Shown here one piece after another: positions 30,077 through 41,101 of a DNA stretch of 64,000 nt. Numbering within the stretch: position 1 is the first letter of the stretch; every line of letters starts with the position of its first letter. Under the pieces are notes generated by a model. It was not told the DNA's origin, ran no database searches, and saw only the letters and a program-made list of their open reading frames with translations. The translations under genes were made by a program, and so were the position numbers. Source of the DNA: Phytophthora colocasiae (Eukaryota; Oomycota; Peronosporomycetes; Peronosporales; Peronosporaceae); contig JAGKQI010000024.1 of assembly GCA_018806915.1 (NCBI GenBank), positions 124,001 to 188,000 of the forward strand, in the 5' to 3' direction.

Positions 30077-32218
30077 ATGAAAACAGAAAGATCTACAGAT
30101 CAGCAGAGTTCTGGGAGGATCTCTACTGACAGGCACGAGGCAGACCTGGATCGCAATCCAGATCTAGAAGAAAAACCTCGAATTCCTCCCCAGGCCCCGT
30201 CGAGGGCCATTGCGGATCTCGACGAGAATCGAGATCCGCACACGAGCGATAAGGAATCAGCAAAGCTGAAACCTAATCTGCTCACCAAGTCCACTGTTGC
30301 CTCAAGATCGACCAAAAAAAGAAGATCAAGAGCACCGGACGAAATTGAAAGCTCAGACTCAGAGCCAGAAGATGTGATCAACCCAGGATCAACGATCACC
30401 AGGGATGCGATCGAGCAGGCCTACTACAGGAAGAGGCTAAGCGAGACCTTGCTTAACGATCCCGTTCTCACGATCATACAAGTCCGCCAGATCGGTAACC
30501 TCACCGGACCAGTGTCGAAGCCCCGGACTAGCTCTGACCGCCTGAACGCGGTGAAGATCCTACTTGATCTGCTCCAAGAAGCTGGTTTGGTGGCTGGAGA
30601 GTTCGACCCGAACTCTCTATTTGACTTGGAGCTGCAAGCGATTCAATCTGCGACCCAGGATCTATTCGATTCCCTCAAGATCTTGGTCGGCGAGCGCCCA
30701 CTGACGCCCGACCCAGGCTATCAGACTGGGTCGTCATGCTACGCGTCAGCGACCTCGGAATCAGACTCAGATAGCCCGAGAAGGCTGCAACGCATGTCGT
30801 TGGGGCCCTCCGGCGCCAAGTTCCTGAAATCGCGTATGAAGAAACAGGATGCACGATCGGTGGCTGCGAAGCTGGAGGTCAAGATGCCCGATCAACAAGA
30901 AAATCGCCGGATCCGGACGGACCAATCCGCGCCGACGACTAACTCCACTGGATCGAGCAACAAGTTGGACGACTACTTTCAAATGGCGATGGATCGTTTC
31001 TTGAAAGAACGGAATCTCGCGACACCCCGATCGCCGATCAAAGGGGAGTTAGATGTTGAAATGGAGTCCGTCACGGCCTCGGATCCGGATGCATGGGAAT
31101 ACGATCCGGACGATCTGGGCATACCAAGTTCCGGGGGACAGATGTCGAGCCGAGCCACGATCGCATCCGCGGCGATCGGTCAAGGAGGATCGTCGATGAT
31201 CCAGCGGGTCCGGATCTCAGCGATCTCGGATCTGAAAGATTTTGCGGGTAAAGATCTGGACGAAGATCGCGCTCGGGCCTGGATCAGTAAAGTCAAGTCG
31301 GCGTTCCAACGCGATCAGGCTACGGAAGAAGAGAAATGCCTCACGTTTGCAGATCTGATGGTGGGACCGGCAAAGAACTGGTACAGGCAGCTCAGTCGAA
31401 CGACGAAAACCAAGTGGGCGGATCTGTTGGACAGTTTCCAGACCCAATATTGTGGGTTGGGTATGTCGGTCGCGTGGCAATACTATCACGCTCGCAAGCG
31501 ATCGGAAGAAACCCCTCTCGATTATCTCTACCGGCTCAACGTGGCGGCTTTACGTGCTAGACTGAAGATCAAGGACGGGAGCCCTAAGGCCCGCCGAGAA
31601 CATGTGGACCACTACATAGAGACATTGGGAGATCCGGAGTTAGCTGATCGGCTGACCTTACTCCGACTGAGTGACGTCGAGGAGCTGGAGGAGGTACTCC
31701 GTGCCCGGGAACGGGCGAAAAGCAGGCAGCGTAAATCTGCGTTCGGATCGAAGTACAGACAAAAGGCACCGGCCAGTGCCCCGGCGGCACCCACCCGAGC
31801 GGTGGTACGGGCGATCCAAACCCAAGATCCGAGCTCAGAATCAGAGGAAATATCCGGATCGGATGGATCCGATTCTGAAGGCGATCTCCGGAGGATATAT
31901 CTTGCCGCGTCAGAAGACAAGCCGATCGGTGCTGGGGGCGCTCCCCACCAACAGGATCAGTTGCGATCGCACACGAACGTGCAGGACCGAGGCCGGACCA
32001 CGGATCGCAGACAACCAGATCACGATAGAGGTCGCTGTTCGCATTGTGGGTCGCGGAAGCACACGGATCTGGACTGCTGGAGACGTCTAACCTGTGACAA
32101 GTGCGGAAAGAGGGGCCACCCAACGGATCGCTGTCTGTATACCTGCCGTGGTTGTGGGGAGATCCATGAAGCTGGAGAATGCCCCATGGAAGAATTCTAC
32201 AACCAGATCCGCAAGTGA
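30077..32218 (+). CDS. GyC-1 Gag
   Basis: A 713-codon frame from the first ATG after the primer-binding site (MKTERSTDQQSSG) to TGA at 32216-32218. The N-terminal third is charged and probably disordered. The capsid-like region (KDFAGKDLDEDRARAWISKV, then YYHARKRSEETPLDYLYRLN) resembles the retrotransposon Gag domain. The C-terminus carries zinc knuckles CSHCGSRKHTDLDC and CDKCGKRGHPTDRC, plus CRGCGEIHEAGEC with one residue less. The open frame runs back through the LTR to 29468, but the LTR codons have no gag character. Its last 40 bases overlap the pol frame at -1, so pol could be reached by -1 frameshifting or by restart at ATG 32179. Confidence 0.88.
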   Translation: MKTERSTDQQSSGRISTDRHEADLDRNPDLEEKPRIPPQAPSRAIADLDENRDPHTSDKESAKLKPNLLTKSTVASRSTKKRRSRAPDEIESSDSEPEDVINPGSTITRDAIEQAYYRKRLSETLLNDPVLTIIQVRQIGNLTGPVSKPRTSSDRLNAVKILLDLLQEAGLVAGEFDPNSLFDLELQAIQSATQDLFDSLKILVGERPLTPDPGYQTGSSCYASATSESDSDSPRRLQRMSLGPSGAKFLKSRMKKQDARSVAAKLEVKMPDQQENRRIRTDQSAPTTNSTGSSNKLDDYFQMAMDRFLKERNLATPRSPIKGELDVEMESVTASDPDAWEYDPDDLGIPSSGGQMSSRATIASAAIGQGGSSMIQRVRISAISDLKDFAGKDLDEDRARAWISKVKSAFQRDQATEEEKCLTFADLMVGPAKNWYRQLSRTTKTKWADLLDSFQTQYCGLGMSVAWQYYHARKRSEETPLDYLYRLNVAALRARLKIKDGSPKARREHVDHYIETLGDPELADRLTLLRLSDVEELEEVLRARERAKSRQRKSAFGSKYRQKAPASAPAAPTRAVVRAIQTQDPSSESEEISGSDGSDSEGDLRRIYLAASEDKPIGAGGAPHQQDQLRSHTNVQDRGRTTDRRQPDHDRGRCSHCGSRKHTDLDCWRRLTCDKCGKRGHPTDRCLYTCRGCGEIHEAGECPMEEFYNQIRK

Positions 32219-33684
32219 TACGACCCGACCCGACATGCCGGATTGTTCCCCGAGAAGGTGGAAAAGATGTTAAACTAGGACGCTCGCCGGTTTGGAAACC
32301 GGTACGAGCCGAGCGTTCTGAGTACTGCATCTATGCATATGTGAACAAGAAATCGAGAGATCAAGATAGGGAGAATTCGGATCTGCGCGGTAATACATGT
32401 AAGTTGCATTCGTATACTGCTAAGATCGCGAGTCTTCCCCGGATCGATGAGTTCTCGCGATCTGGTGCGGAAGTGGCCTTGGATCTCAAGGAAGGAGAAT
32501 CCAGGGGTTACTGGAAATACCACGCACCAGGAAAATGGTTCCGCCAAGCCAAGATCTCAGGCAAGATTAATCACGAAAGAGCGATCTTGCTCCTGGACAC
32601 TGGCGCCGAGGTATCCATCTTGGATACCACCTTTGCTCGTAAGGTTGGGTGCCACTTTGACACTAGTCAGAGACAGGAGTGTGTTGGGATCGGTGATAAT
32701 GTGTACACCACCGAAGGGAGAACGAGGATCAAGATCACGCTTGCGGGATACTTGGTCTACTTTTTCGATATTTGGATCGGGGATCTATCCGGGCAAGATG
32801 CGATCCTGGGTATGGATTTCATGATCCCGGCTGGAGTCCGGATGGATCTTGCGAAGGGATCGATGTGCTTACCTAATGAAGTGGGGATCCCACTTAGTGG
32901 TCGCAAGAGATTATACGGGGAGAAGGTAAGATCGGTAAAATTGGAAGAAGATCTACATATCCCAGTTGGGAGATCCGAAGAGGCCGCATCGAGAGTGAAA
33001 TTATCGGCGACGGAGAAATTGTGGGTGAACAGAGGCGAACAATGGGTACCCACCGTGGTAAATGGACCCGGCCGAACTCGGTACTTAGTGATCACGAATT
33101 TGAGCGAGAAGATTCTACGACTGGATCACAGATTACATGTCGGGATGGTACTTGATCAAGAAAAAGTTCCTCGCTACCCCGGGTTTGTGTCGGTCGGGTC
33201 CCGGCGTTACATGGAGTGGCAGAATCTAGCTCTAGAAGCGACAGTGGACGCAAGACCGGAACCTCAGGAAACCGTAGAGATCCCCTTACCGCCGGTCGAA
33301 CGGCCGACCTACGTTACGCCGCGATCTATACTCCGTCGAGGTGGGGCAATCAAGACCGATCCTGATCCTGCACCAATATCGACATTGGAACCGCGATCAC
33401 CGACCGATACGGCCGAAGTCAAGGTCGCATTCATCGATCCCCAACCGGATCCCATGGATACCCCACTGATCACGATCAGTTCCGACAAGGCCCCGAGTGG
33501 CGAAGCTGGGGGCGGTGAGACTGAGACGAATGGTGAGACTGAGACGAATGAGAGCTTGCCAGATCAGGCCCCAGGTCGGACAGATCGGACATGTGAAGAG
33601 GAAATCGAGGTAAAAACAGAAAAAAACAGATTTTCAAATCGAGATCCAGCATGTATCCGACGCCGATGCCGTCCCCATGGTTAA
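32179..33684 (+). CDS. GyC-1 protease region of pol
   Basis: A 501-codon frame in -1 relative to gag. The aspartic protease lies at about residues 130-215: ERAILLLDTGAEVSILDTTF (DTGA active site) and the second motif SGQDAILGMDFMIP. A long Pro/Asp-rich spacer follows (PERPTYVTPRSILRR, DTPLITISSDKA) with a direct repeat of GETETNGETETN. The frame ends in FSNRDPACIRRRCRPHG after a run of A near 33614-33629, probably a frameshift, since plausible pol sequence continues in the next frame at 33677. Confidence 0.82.
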   Translation: MPHGRILQPDPQVIRPDPTCRIVPREGGKDVKLGRSPVWKPVRAERSEYCIYAYVNKKSRDQDRENSDLRGNTCKLHSYTAKIASLPRIDEFSRSGAEVALDLKEGESRGYWKYHAPGKWFRQAKISGKINHERAILLLDTGAEVSILDTTFARKVGCHFDTSQRQECVGIGDNVYTTEGRTRIKITLAGYLVYFFDIWIGDLSGQDAILGMDFMIPAGVRMDLAKGSMCLPNEVGIPLSGRKRLYGEKVRSVKLEEDLHIPVGRSEEAASRVKLSATEKLWVNRGEQWVPTVVNGPGRTRYLVITNLSEKILRLDHRLHVGMVLDQEKVPRYPGFVSVGSRRYMEWQNLALEATVDARPEPQETVEIPLPPVERPTYVTPRSILRRGGAIKTDPDPAPISTLEPRSPTDTAEVKVAFIDPQPDPMDTPLITISSDKAPSGEAGGGETETNGETETNESLPDQAPGRTDRTCEEEIEVKTEKNRFSNRDPACIRRRCRPHG

Positions 33685-35490
33685 AGACACCCCGATCTTG
33701 ACAGCCAAGGACGATAGGCTGCGTGATCAATCAACGGATGAACCGGATCCGACATCTCCTGAAGGGATCGAGAACGCTGATCAGACCCACTTACACGAAA
33801 GTGGCGATTTTCCGGCCGAAGATCTAGCCGATAATCTCGCAGTAGTACCGGAGATCCAGATTTCCACCACTGAAGAAGTCAGGATCGAAGATCTGCAGCA
33901 GGAAATCCGGGATCGGCTACCCCGGAGGAGATCGAGAAACTTCGACAGATTATTTGGAAGAAGCGACATCTCCTGATCGGAAAGGGAAACGCACTTCCTC
34001 CAGCGGCCAAGGGTGTTATATGCGATATCGACGTGGGTGATGCAAAGCCGATCGCACAACGAGTCCGAAAGGTGGCGCCACAGTTCCGCGAGAAAGTATC
34101 GGATCTCATCAAAGGACTCCTAGCTGCCAAGATCATCCGGCCATCGACCTCGCCATGGGCATCGCCGATCGTGGTGATCATCAAGAAAAACGGTGTAGAC
34201 ATCCGACTATGTATCGATTATCGGCTGGTGAACGGTCTCACGAGGCTGATGATCTACCCAATGCCTCTGATCAATGACCTGTTAGAAGATCTTGACAAGG
34301 TTCTGTGGTACTGTTCATTAGACATGGCGAGTGGATTCTGGGTCGTATCAATGACCGATCGAGCTCGCGCGATCTCAGCTTTCATCACCCCGTTCGGCCT
34401 CTTCGAGTGGAATCGCATGCCGTTCGGGCTGAAGAACGCCCTCAGATCTATCAACGTCTTGTGGACAACGCCCTATATGGATTTTTGAAGATCTCCCAGT
34501 CAGGGAATACGAAAGACTCTACAGATGTGTTTGAATCAGGGTCCCGGAAGATCCTGGTCGCCCGTCGGTTCTAGGACGGAGATCTTACATCGACGATATC
34601 TTGATCACGGCTGGAACATGGGATCAAATGTGCGATCGGGTGGAAGACCTATTGGAGGCCTGTGATAAGTGGAATCTCTCGATCAGTGTGGCGAAGAGCT
34701 TCTGGGGCATGGATAAGGTGGAATATCTCGGACACAAAGTGTCGATCGACGGATTGGAGGCAAACCCGAAAGACCTGAAGTCTCTGACGGATCTGCCATT
34801 CCCTGGGTCGCTCCGATCCATGCAATCGTTCCTGGGAAGTTTGAATTACTATAGTCGGTTCATCGAGGATTATGCGATCTATGCATCGGTCCTATATGAA
34901 CTACGTGAAGTGGAGTTCGCAGAACTGAAGAAGCGACCAGATCTTCGAAAGATCATGGATAGTACGGACCCGATCAATCGAGATCCCGTTGCGCTTAAGT
35001 CGAATCAGGATGGATCACCCGACACCTTGACTCAAAAAGGGGATAGTACGCCGGATCTTGGCTTGGGGCGACGCCTCCCCTGTTCAAGCAAGGTCGGAGC
35101 CAATCTGGCCCAAAGAGCTGGCGACGAAAGGTGGGGTAGGGCACACAGGGCGTTTACAGCCTTGAAAACCAAGATCGCGTCGACCCCGATCCTTCGTCAC
35201 TTCGACATGACAAAGTTACCCGTGGTGATCGTGTATGCCAGTGACTGGGCGATTTCCGCCGCACTAATGCAGGAACACGACCAGATCTACCACCCGGTCG
35301 CGTTTGCCAGCCGAACCTTGAAGACGAACGAGTTAAACTATAATGTTGCCGAAAAGGAGGTGTTGGCTCTACTTCGGATCCTGGATCTACACTACACCCT
35401 GTTGGTGGGACGTCGGATCAAGGTCCTAACCAGACACTCCACGCTTGCCTGGCTGTTCAAGTCTGCCGGCCTTCAAGGGCGTCTGGGACA
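33677..35490 (+). pseudogene. GyC-1 reverse transcriptase and first RNase H
   Basis: RT motifs in order: KVAPQFREKVSDLIKGLL, KNGVDIRLCIDYRLVNGLT, YCSLDMASGFWVV (first Asp), PFGLFEWNRMPFGLKNA, then YIDDILITAG at 34586 (the DD pair). The thumb LGHKVSIDGLEANPKDLKSL and the tether FLGSLNYYSRFIEDYAIYA follow. The Ty3-type RNase H is read as VVIVYASDWAISAALMQEHD and LNYNVAEKEVLALLRILDLH. Frames change near 33976, 34470 and 34570. The first RNase H has Tyr-Ala-Ser where an acidic residue is usual (CDAS in GyA and GyB), so it may be catalytically dead. Confidence 0.85.
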
Positions 35491-35659
35491 ATGGTCTGCT
35501 CTCCTGTCCCCATGGACACTCGAGATCACGAAGTGTACGAAGGGAAGGATGAGATACTGGGGGCGATCGCAGCTAATATAACGCCTAGATCGGAGATCGA
35601 CGAAGCCCTGATCGCGATCGCGCCACAGAAGGAACCAAGGCGTAAGATCCAGATGCCGA

Positions 35660-36100
35660 TTCCCACCGTAGATCCAGGCGAGAAGCTATGGGTAGTAAGT
35701 TTCGACGGTTCGGCACGCGTGAAACGAGGGGGAGGCGCTTTCAGCGCGATCGTGTGGAGTTTGCCGGAGTGGAAAGTGATCAAAGCTAGATCAGACTATG
35801 CGGAGAGTCTTACTGTCAATGAAGCGGAATACCGTGGGCTCTTGCTAGGTCTTGGCATGATCGCACAGTTAGAACGCCGCCGTTTGGTCATTTGTGGCGA
35901 TTCGAACCTGGTGATCCGACAAGTCGGGGCGAGATCGACTGCAAGGCGCCAGGATTGACGTTACTGAAACAGAAGGTGCTAGATCACTTGCGGAATTGGG
36001 GAGATCATGAGCTAGTCCATGTGAAGAGAGACTGGAATGGGAGCGCAGACAGCTTGGCGAGTGCCGCGCTGCAGCGAGGAAGCGGGATCGAGGTCCACGA
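35660..36100 (+). pseudogene. GyC-1 second, archaeal-type RNase H domain
   Basis: After the Ty3 RNase H a new RNase HI-like domain begins: LWVVSFDGSARVKRGGGAFS (first Asp), LTVNEAEYRGLLLGLGMIAQ (Glu), LVICGDSNLVIRQVG (second Asp) and VKRDWNGSADSLASAALQRG (last Asp). This four-acid set is that of active type I RNase H of the archaeal-like group, also found as an extra domain in plant Tat elements. A frameshift near 35935 divides it into two frames. All four acids are intact, in contrast to the first domain. Confidence 0.85.
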
Positions 36101-37876
36101 TGAAGCAGATCGGTGCGATCTGGTCACCCTAAATCGGCTTGATGAGGTGTTGATCCCTCGAGTTGAAGATCGAACGGTGCAAGTGTCGGCCGTAGCCACG
36201 GGTGCAGCCCGAGCGCGACCCGATGCCGCCGTCCTGCGAGAGGAACTGATCCGGGAGATGCGAGTGGATCGGATCAGGCGAGCTCAGGACGAGGAGGTCT
36301 GGATCGCAGGACTAAAGAAGTACCTGGCTGGGCAGATCGCGGATCTTACTCGAGCCGAGTCTGGATCCTACGCCAAGATCGCTTCCGAGTACGAGGTAGA
36401 TGAACAGGATCTGTTGTTTTATTGCCCACCAGGGCCGAGATCAAGAGGTGATCGCGACCGTCTGATGAGACTCGTGGTTCCAGAAACGCTACAGCAGGAT
36501 GTCCTCCACCACTACCATACGACTCTGGAAGGGGGACATCAAGGGATCGGACACTTATCAGCGGATCCGAGATCATTTCCACTGGAGGATTATATCGGAG
36601 TGTGCAGCGATACGTAGGCGAGTGTGTAGACTGTGAGACCGGAAAGGGGAGACCCACGATCCGGGGCGAGTCACCTGGGAATCTGCAAGCTACATACCCA
36701 TTCCAGATCATAGCGATGGATCACATACCCTCTCTGCCCAGATCCAACAAAGGCAATACTGAACTGCTGATCTGGGTGGATCTGTTCACGGGATATGTGA
36801 TCGCAAAGGCTAGTTCCTCCCGATCGGCTCAGACCGTCGCAGAATCTTATGAAGAATGCGTGTTCCGCAGATTTGGCGCTAGCGAGATGATCAGGCACGA
36901 TCGAGAGCCGGGCTTCATGTCCGAATTCTTCAGATCGTTTAATAGGATCCTGGGGCAGCGACAACGGGCGACGATGGCCTACCGACCACAGGCCAATGGG
37001 ACTGCGAAACGGATGGTGCAAACGGCCACTAGGGCAATCAAGATGTATGTTCAAGATCTCGATCAGAAGGACTGGGATGAATACGCGGAGAGACTGACGT
37101 TCGCCATTAATACGGCTCACGATCGGGTTCGGGGAGATACCCCTCATTACCTGGTACATGGATGGGATCCGAGATCGACGTTGGAGGCAACGATCCCGAT
37201 CGGGTCGACCAGACGCCACGATCGCGATCCAAGACGGTGGAGGTATCGGGTTCAGAGATACTACCAGCAGTCGCGAGAGCAGGTCAACGCTAGACTACGA
37301 GAGGCGATTGCAGATCGAGCCGATCGGCACAATGAGGATGTCTATCCGCATCAGATCGAAGCTGGATCACGAGTTTGGCTATACCTAGATCGTGTGAAGG
37401 AAGGGTATGCCCGTAAACTCGCCCACCTTTGGCATGGCCCGTTCCGTGTTGCAGAGAAGCTCAATGAATTCACGATCAAGCTGGAGATCGCGGGCTCTGA
37501 TTACCATATCTTTCCGGTGGTTCATGTTTCTAAGCTAAAGCTGGTACGGAATTTCCCAGATCGACCGCGGATCGAGTTGACGGTAGATGAAGCCGATCGG
37601 CTCGATTTCGATGAGATCCTCCTTCCGGAGGACAGTTGGGTTCCAGATCTGGATGCCGATGAGTACGAAGTCGAACGGATCTCGGAGATGCGAAGTGGGA
37701 AACGAACTCGCTACGGCCGGATCTATCGTGAGTTCCTGGTGCACTGGGTCGGTTATGATGAGCCAACGTGGGTCGACGAAGCTGATCTTAACTGTGGGGC
37801 CATATTGAGCGCGTTCCTACGTGTCCACGCTAATCGGAACCGGTTCGGCGTGATGCAGTCGCATGAAGAGGTGTAA
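36101..37876 (+). pseudogene. GyC-1 integrase with chromodomain (catalytic Glu changed to Lys)
   Basis: The zinc-finger histidines are in HHYHTTLEGGHQGIGH (about 36509-36555) and the cysteines in CVDCETGKG (about 36620). The core has FQIIAMDHIPSLPRSNKG (first Asp) and MIRHDREPGFMSEFF (second Asp). The third motif reads QANGTAKRMVQTATR, where the usual Glu is Lys (AAA), so strand transfer should fail. The C-terminal domain (WHGPFRVAEKLNEFTIKLE, HIFPVVHVSKLKLVRNF) leads to a chromodomain (YEVERISEMR, YREFLVHWVGYDEPTWVDEA) and TAA at 37874-37876. A frameshift near 36590 separates the zinc finger from the core. Confidence 0.87.
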
Positions 37877-38228
37877 GGAGAGTCAGGCGAGGTGACAGGG
37901 TTGCCTCGCCGTGATCGAGGAAGCTGATGTGGAGGAGAATCCAGATCAGAGCGAGAGTTTTATATTTGTGTATATGCATGTGCGTAGGGAATTTGACGGT
38001 GGAAGATGGTGATCCGGGATGTCGAGATGGAGATGAAAGGGGATCACATTCCTAAAATGATAGAGTACGATGGAATGACGGTGAGAATGGAGATTACGGA
38101 TTACGAGTGGAGATTATGAGAATTACGAATGGAGATGGAAGAATGTAGAACGGCCCTGGAAGGGGTTCCGAATCCGAACTCGGGGAGAAGCCCCGAGCCT
38201 TGCTGCAAGTGATCGAAGTTCGCACGAC
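37877..38228. other. Spacer between GyC-1 pol and the convergent gene
   Basis: About 350 bases between the two converging stop codons. It is rich in purine runs with imperfect repeats of GGAGATTACGA-like units (38080-38150). No frame of interest was seen. Confidence 0.5.
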
Positions 38229-40998
38229 TTACGGAGAAGCGGCCCCAGCGGGAGGAGGATTGAACTTGCCGATAAGTCGGGGAATCCTGGTAGCGGGATG
38301 GTTGACCGGGTCTTGCCGATACTGGTTACGCCACGGATCCGCCTCGTCACACTCCTCCAGAGCCTCGATCAGGTTCGCCGGCCCTGGGACGTTCGCGTTG
38401 GGATCCGACAGGTTGGCACGCCGAGAGACCACGCCGGGATACCAACGAACCACATCCACCGACGGAATGGGGAGGTGAAGGAAGAACGGATCCAGCAGGA
38501 TGTCGAGATCGAACCACTGATCGCGCATTATGGCGGGGAAGGAGGCGAGGAATTGGCGCCAAGCAGACCCAGCCCGACTCCGCCGGGCCTTGCGAGCAAC
38601 GTAATACCGCTGCAGTTCAAGATCCGCATCCTGCATGACAGAGGTGATCTCAAAGTTGTGGGTGGCCTCCCAAAATGCTTGACGGTGCCGTTCCTCCAGA
38701 ACGCGATAGGTGGCGGCCACGGCCGCGAGGGGTGTTCCCTCCCTCTCATGCAGATCGAGGTCAAACGTAAGGGGACCCGGGTTCGCGAAGTCGTTCCACG
38801 GCTCTAGAGCCAGCAGATCAAGCACGTTCACGCCCGTGATCAGCTCGTGGAGGTATTCGGTGCGGGGGGTCGGTGCAGGCCCAGCCTGTATCTGGGAAGG
38901 GAACAGCCAACCCGAAGGGATCAACAACCGTTTGCCCAGAGAATTGGCGATCAGACCCACGATCGAATACTGCCCGATCACCTGCGGATCCCACGGCACG
39001 ATGTCAGCGGCCGCGAAGGTACGCTGCCGATCGTACCCTGGAATGAAAGAGGCGACCGGGAACAGGGTGGTCGGAGCCCGGGGGCGAGGAACCGCCGGAA
39101 GGAGGTGGCGGTGGTGACGGGAACCCGGAGGCGATCCTGGAGACGGCGGACCTGATCCATCTGGAGATGGGCTTGAGCCGTCCGGAGACCCCGATCCACG
39201 GGTGCCAGAAGGTCCGGCTCTCGGAACCTGACCGGACTCGCGCCGGTGCGTCGAGATAGAACGTTGGCGGCCCATGTGTAGAGTCTCGTCCTCCTCGGAG
39301 TCCTCCGCCTCGTTGGAACGTTCCGATTCGGCTTCAGAACTAGTTCCATTGCTGGGTTCTGGACTTTCGTCCTCTTCGGACGGCGATGAGAATGGGTGCT
39401 GGGGATCGTAGTCAGGTCTTCCTCGTCCTCATCCGGCGAATCACCCTCGGCGGGAAGCGATCCGGACTGATCCGTAGGCGCTGGGGTCGGATCAGGGGCT
39501 GGAGTGTCGGTTTCCTCCTCCGGCTTGCCCAGAAGCTTGATCCGCCAGCAGATCCAGCGGACTCGCCGTTGATCCCGCCGGGGTCGGGACCACCGTGGGT
39601 GTGACAGGCTGGGTTGACCCGGGAGCTTCGGTAGCTGCAGGTTTTAGATCACGGGGAGCTGAGGTGCTCCGAGCCGGACGCTTGCGTGAGGAAGGAGGAA
39701 CGGCCGGGGAAGCGGAGGCGCTTCGAGATCTTTTGGTGGCACGAGCCGCCCGTCGATCCGCGATCCACGAGGACAACCGAGCAGAGGAATCCTCGGCGTG
39801 GTGCAGCTGTTGTTCGGCTTCGGCATAATCAGCGTCCAGCTCTTGGTGAGCCTGTCGAAGCTCCGCGTTCTGTCGCTGGAGTTGGTCGAGTTCCTGTGTC
39901 GCCGCATCCCGGGCGGAACGAGCCACGTCAAGGTCTGCGAGGGCAGACAAACGATCTTGGGTGGCATCGTCCAGGTCGACCTGGATTCGATCACGGTCTA
40001 CCGTTACTCGATTGAGATCTTGCATTGCCTGATCCCGGTCGAGGCGGGTCTGATCCAGGTCTCGGCACGATGCTGGACGGAGAGCTGGTCCCGGTCGTGC
40101 TGGATTATCTCCAGATTTCCCAAGGCGTCTGCCAGATCTTGCTCCAGGCTGGATACGGCGGCGGCATCGGCGGTTGCACCCAGAGGCGGAGCGCGAGAAT
40201 CCGGGGCGGATACGTCCTCCAAGGCGAGGTGTGCCCGAGCCAGTTCAACCTGGTGATCCTCTGCCTCGCGTTCCAGATACGCGACTTCGCTCGAGCGGCG
40301 AGCAACTCCGCTTGGGTCCGCGTCAACTCCAACCTCAACCGAGCTTCCTCTGCCGTCGGGCGAGTCTGATCAGCAGGCATGGCCATAGCCGCTTGTGGAC
40401 CTTGGGAGGAATCGTTCCTCTGCCAGCGATCAAGGCTACGCTGAGTGAGGGTCAGGTCATGGCGCACGGCGGCGAGCTCCCGTTCGCGATCCTGAAACTC
40501 ATCCCGGAGTTCAATCTCCGTCTCCCCGGCTATGCGAAGTTCGGCCAGCCGGAAGTCGAGATCCTCGAGCGCAGAGTCTAGCCGCGCCTGGATCCGGGCC
40601 AGTCGCTGCTCAGACTCCCGTCGTTCGGCGTCGTGCTGGACCCGCTGATCCTGCAAGGCGGCGATCGCGTCCCCACCGATAGCATCTCCGGTTCCCGATC
40701 GCAGATGAGCGATTTCGGCGTTCAGCCGCAAAATCTCCTCCGCTTGGTCGTCCCGGAAGCGCTCCATATCCTCCATGTCGGATCGCAACCGGCGAACGGT
40801 GTCGTCCAGGTGGTCCCGATCGCGACTCAAGGTCTCGCGTATCCGTTGGCTATGGGCCAGCCTCGCTTGCAAGGTGACCAGCTCAGGGTTTACCCCGGGG
40901 GTTGAGAAGCGGGAGGCCGTGGATCGGGCGGATCGGATCGAGTGCTCGCTCGAGGGCGTTCTCGGCGTCAAGGGGGGCGAGGAAGGCGGATCGGACAT
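38229..40998 (-). pseudogene. Convergent coiled-coil protein of GyC-1, about 900 codons
   Basis: Minus-strand gene between pol and the 3' LTR. The likely start is ATG 40998 (MSDPPSSPPLTPRTPSSEH). A long coiled coil follows (RETLSRDRDHLDDTVRRLRS, EDLDFRLAELRIAGETEIEL, further QELDQLQRQNAELRQAHQEL near 39870), then a Ser/Pro/Arg-rich linker. The C-terminal folded domain of about 250 residues (SFIPGYDRQRTFAAADIVPW, GQYSIVGLIANSLGKRLLIP, LELQRYYVARKARRSRAGSA, WYPGVVSRRANLSDPN) stops at 38229. Frameshifts fall near 40250, 40040 and 39490-39370. Hydrophobic and aromatic residues are spaced as in a real fold. I do not recognise the family. It does not overlap pol. Confidence 0.65.
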
Positions 40999-41090
40999 TT
41001 CGAGAGAGTGGTGGCGCTTGAACGACTTGTGTTCCAGGTGGTAAATGTGGAAATAAACCCGAAGTGAGCTGCGGCAGCTCAACTTACGTG

Positions 41091-41101
41091 CTGGGGGCGG
41101 A
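41091..41101 (+). promoter_or_regulatory. GyC-1 polypurine tract
   Basis: CTGGGGGCGGA directly precedes the 3' LTR, the usual place for the plus-strand primer. Confidence 0.6.
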
